DNA of 64,000 bases from Dyadobacter sp. CY326 (GTDB taxonomy: Bacteria > Bacteroidota > Bacteroidia > Cytophagales > Spirosomataceae): positions 496,001 to 560,000 of the forward strand of contig NZ_JAJUXI010000003.1 in assembly GCF_021390515.1 (NCBI RefSeq), read 5' to 3'. The stretch's first letter is position 1. Every line of letters starts with the position of its first letter. The notes beneath the pieces were generated by a model. It did not search any database. It was not told where the DNA came from and saw nothing but the letters and a program-made list of their open reading frames with translations. Shown one piece after another: positions 63,986-64,000 of the stretch. The position numbers and the translations under genes are program-made.

Positions 63986-64000
63986 TTATTTCAAGTCCCA
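63986..64000 (-). CDS. C-terminal end of an unidentified gene at the right edge
   Basis: The last 15 bases read on the minus strand as WDLK and TAA. A similar DLK ending occurs in the GH43 at 19.9 kb, and the strand, stop and following terminator fit a gene that enters from the right. Too short to name. Confidence 0.4.
   Translation of the reverse strand, partial: WDLK

Noticed and set aside
1..64000. tRNA, rRNA, CRISPR, IS elements or prophage
   Set aside because: No cloverleaf, spaced repeats, transposase, integrase or phage structural genes were seen; dinD alone is not evidence of a prophage.

Overview
The window looks like a chromosomal segment of a free-living Bacteroidota, most likely from the Cytophagales (Dyadobacter/Spirosoma-like). 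The signs are a SusC/SusD pair, a one-protein hybrid two-component regulator with an AraC output, many lipoprotein signals, TAnnTTTG-like promoter elements, weak or absent Shine-Dalgarno sequences, and families common in that group (OBAP, DUF4142, DUF6766, DUF3606, ThuA-sugar dehydrogenase-cytochrome fusions). No tRNA, rRNA, CRISPR array, integrase or transposase was seen. Both ends cut through genes.

Left part (1-19.8 kb). A block of stress and storage genes: a truncated GH13 enzyme of the trehalose-synthase/amylase type, an ankyrin-repeat protein facing a large-subunit catalase, a zinc alcohol dehydrogenase with a small partner, the glycogen debranching enzyme GlgX, an internally duplicated DUF6766 membrane protein, methionine aminopeptidase, DUF4142, a LEA type 2 protein and an OBAP lipoprotein. 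A heavy-metal efflux operon sits inside it (9.4-15.4 kb). Its RND pump is fused to its own TolC-like outer-membrane factor, and it is preceded by a small acidic/His-containing protein.

Middle (19.9-34.9 kb). A polysaccharide-utilization locus on the minus strand has two transcription units separated by a strong terminator: dienelactone hydrolase-GH30, and SusC-SusD-GH43-GH43. The enzyme set suggests an arabinose- and galactose-containing plant glycan (inference). A tiny DUF3606 gene, a solitary dinD, a frameshifted laminin-G-like gene and a GT39-type membrane glycosyltransferase follow. The frameshift lies exactly on a perfect 21-bp inverted repeat, which looks like a template-switch mutation.

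Right part (34.9-64 kb). The hybrid two-component regulator, a serine hydrolase, and an operon of a ThuA/sugar-dehydrogenase/cytochrome c multidomain protein, a GH106 rhamnosidase and a small secreted protein. Next comes an AraR/NrtR-like regulator with a degenerate Nudix box and inverted repeats upstream of that operon. An AraC-type protein lacking its second helix-turn-helix lies convergent to it. Further right are a LytS/LytTR two-component pair, a DJ-1/PfpI protein, a second GH13 enzyme, a MacB/FtsX-like permease, a di-heme peroxidase, a PhoX-like protein, an AEC transporter with an FAD oxidoreductase, and a third GH43.

Functions are assigned from motifs and family memory only. No similarity search was run.
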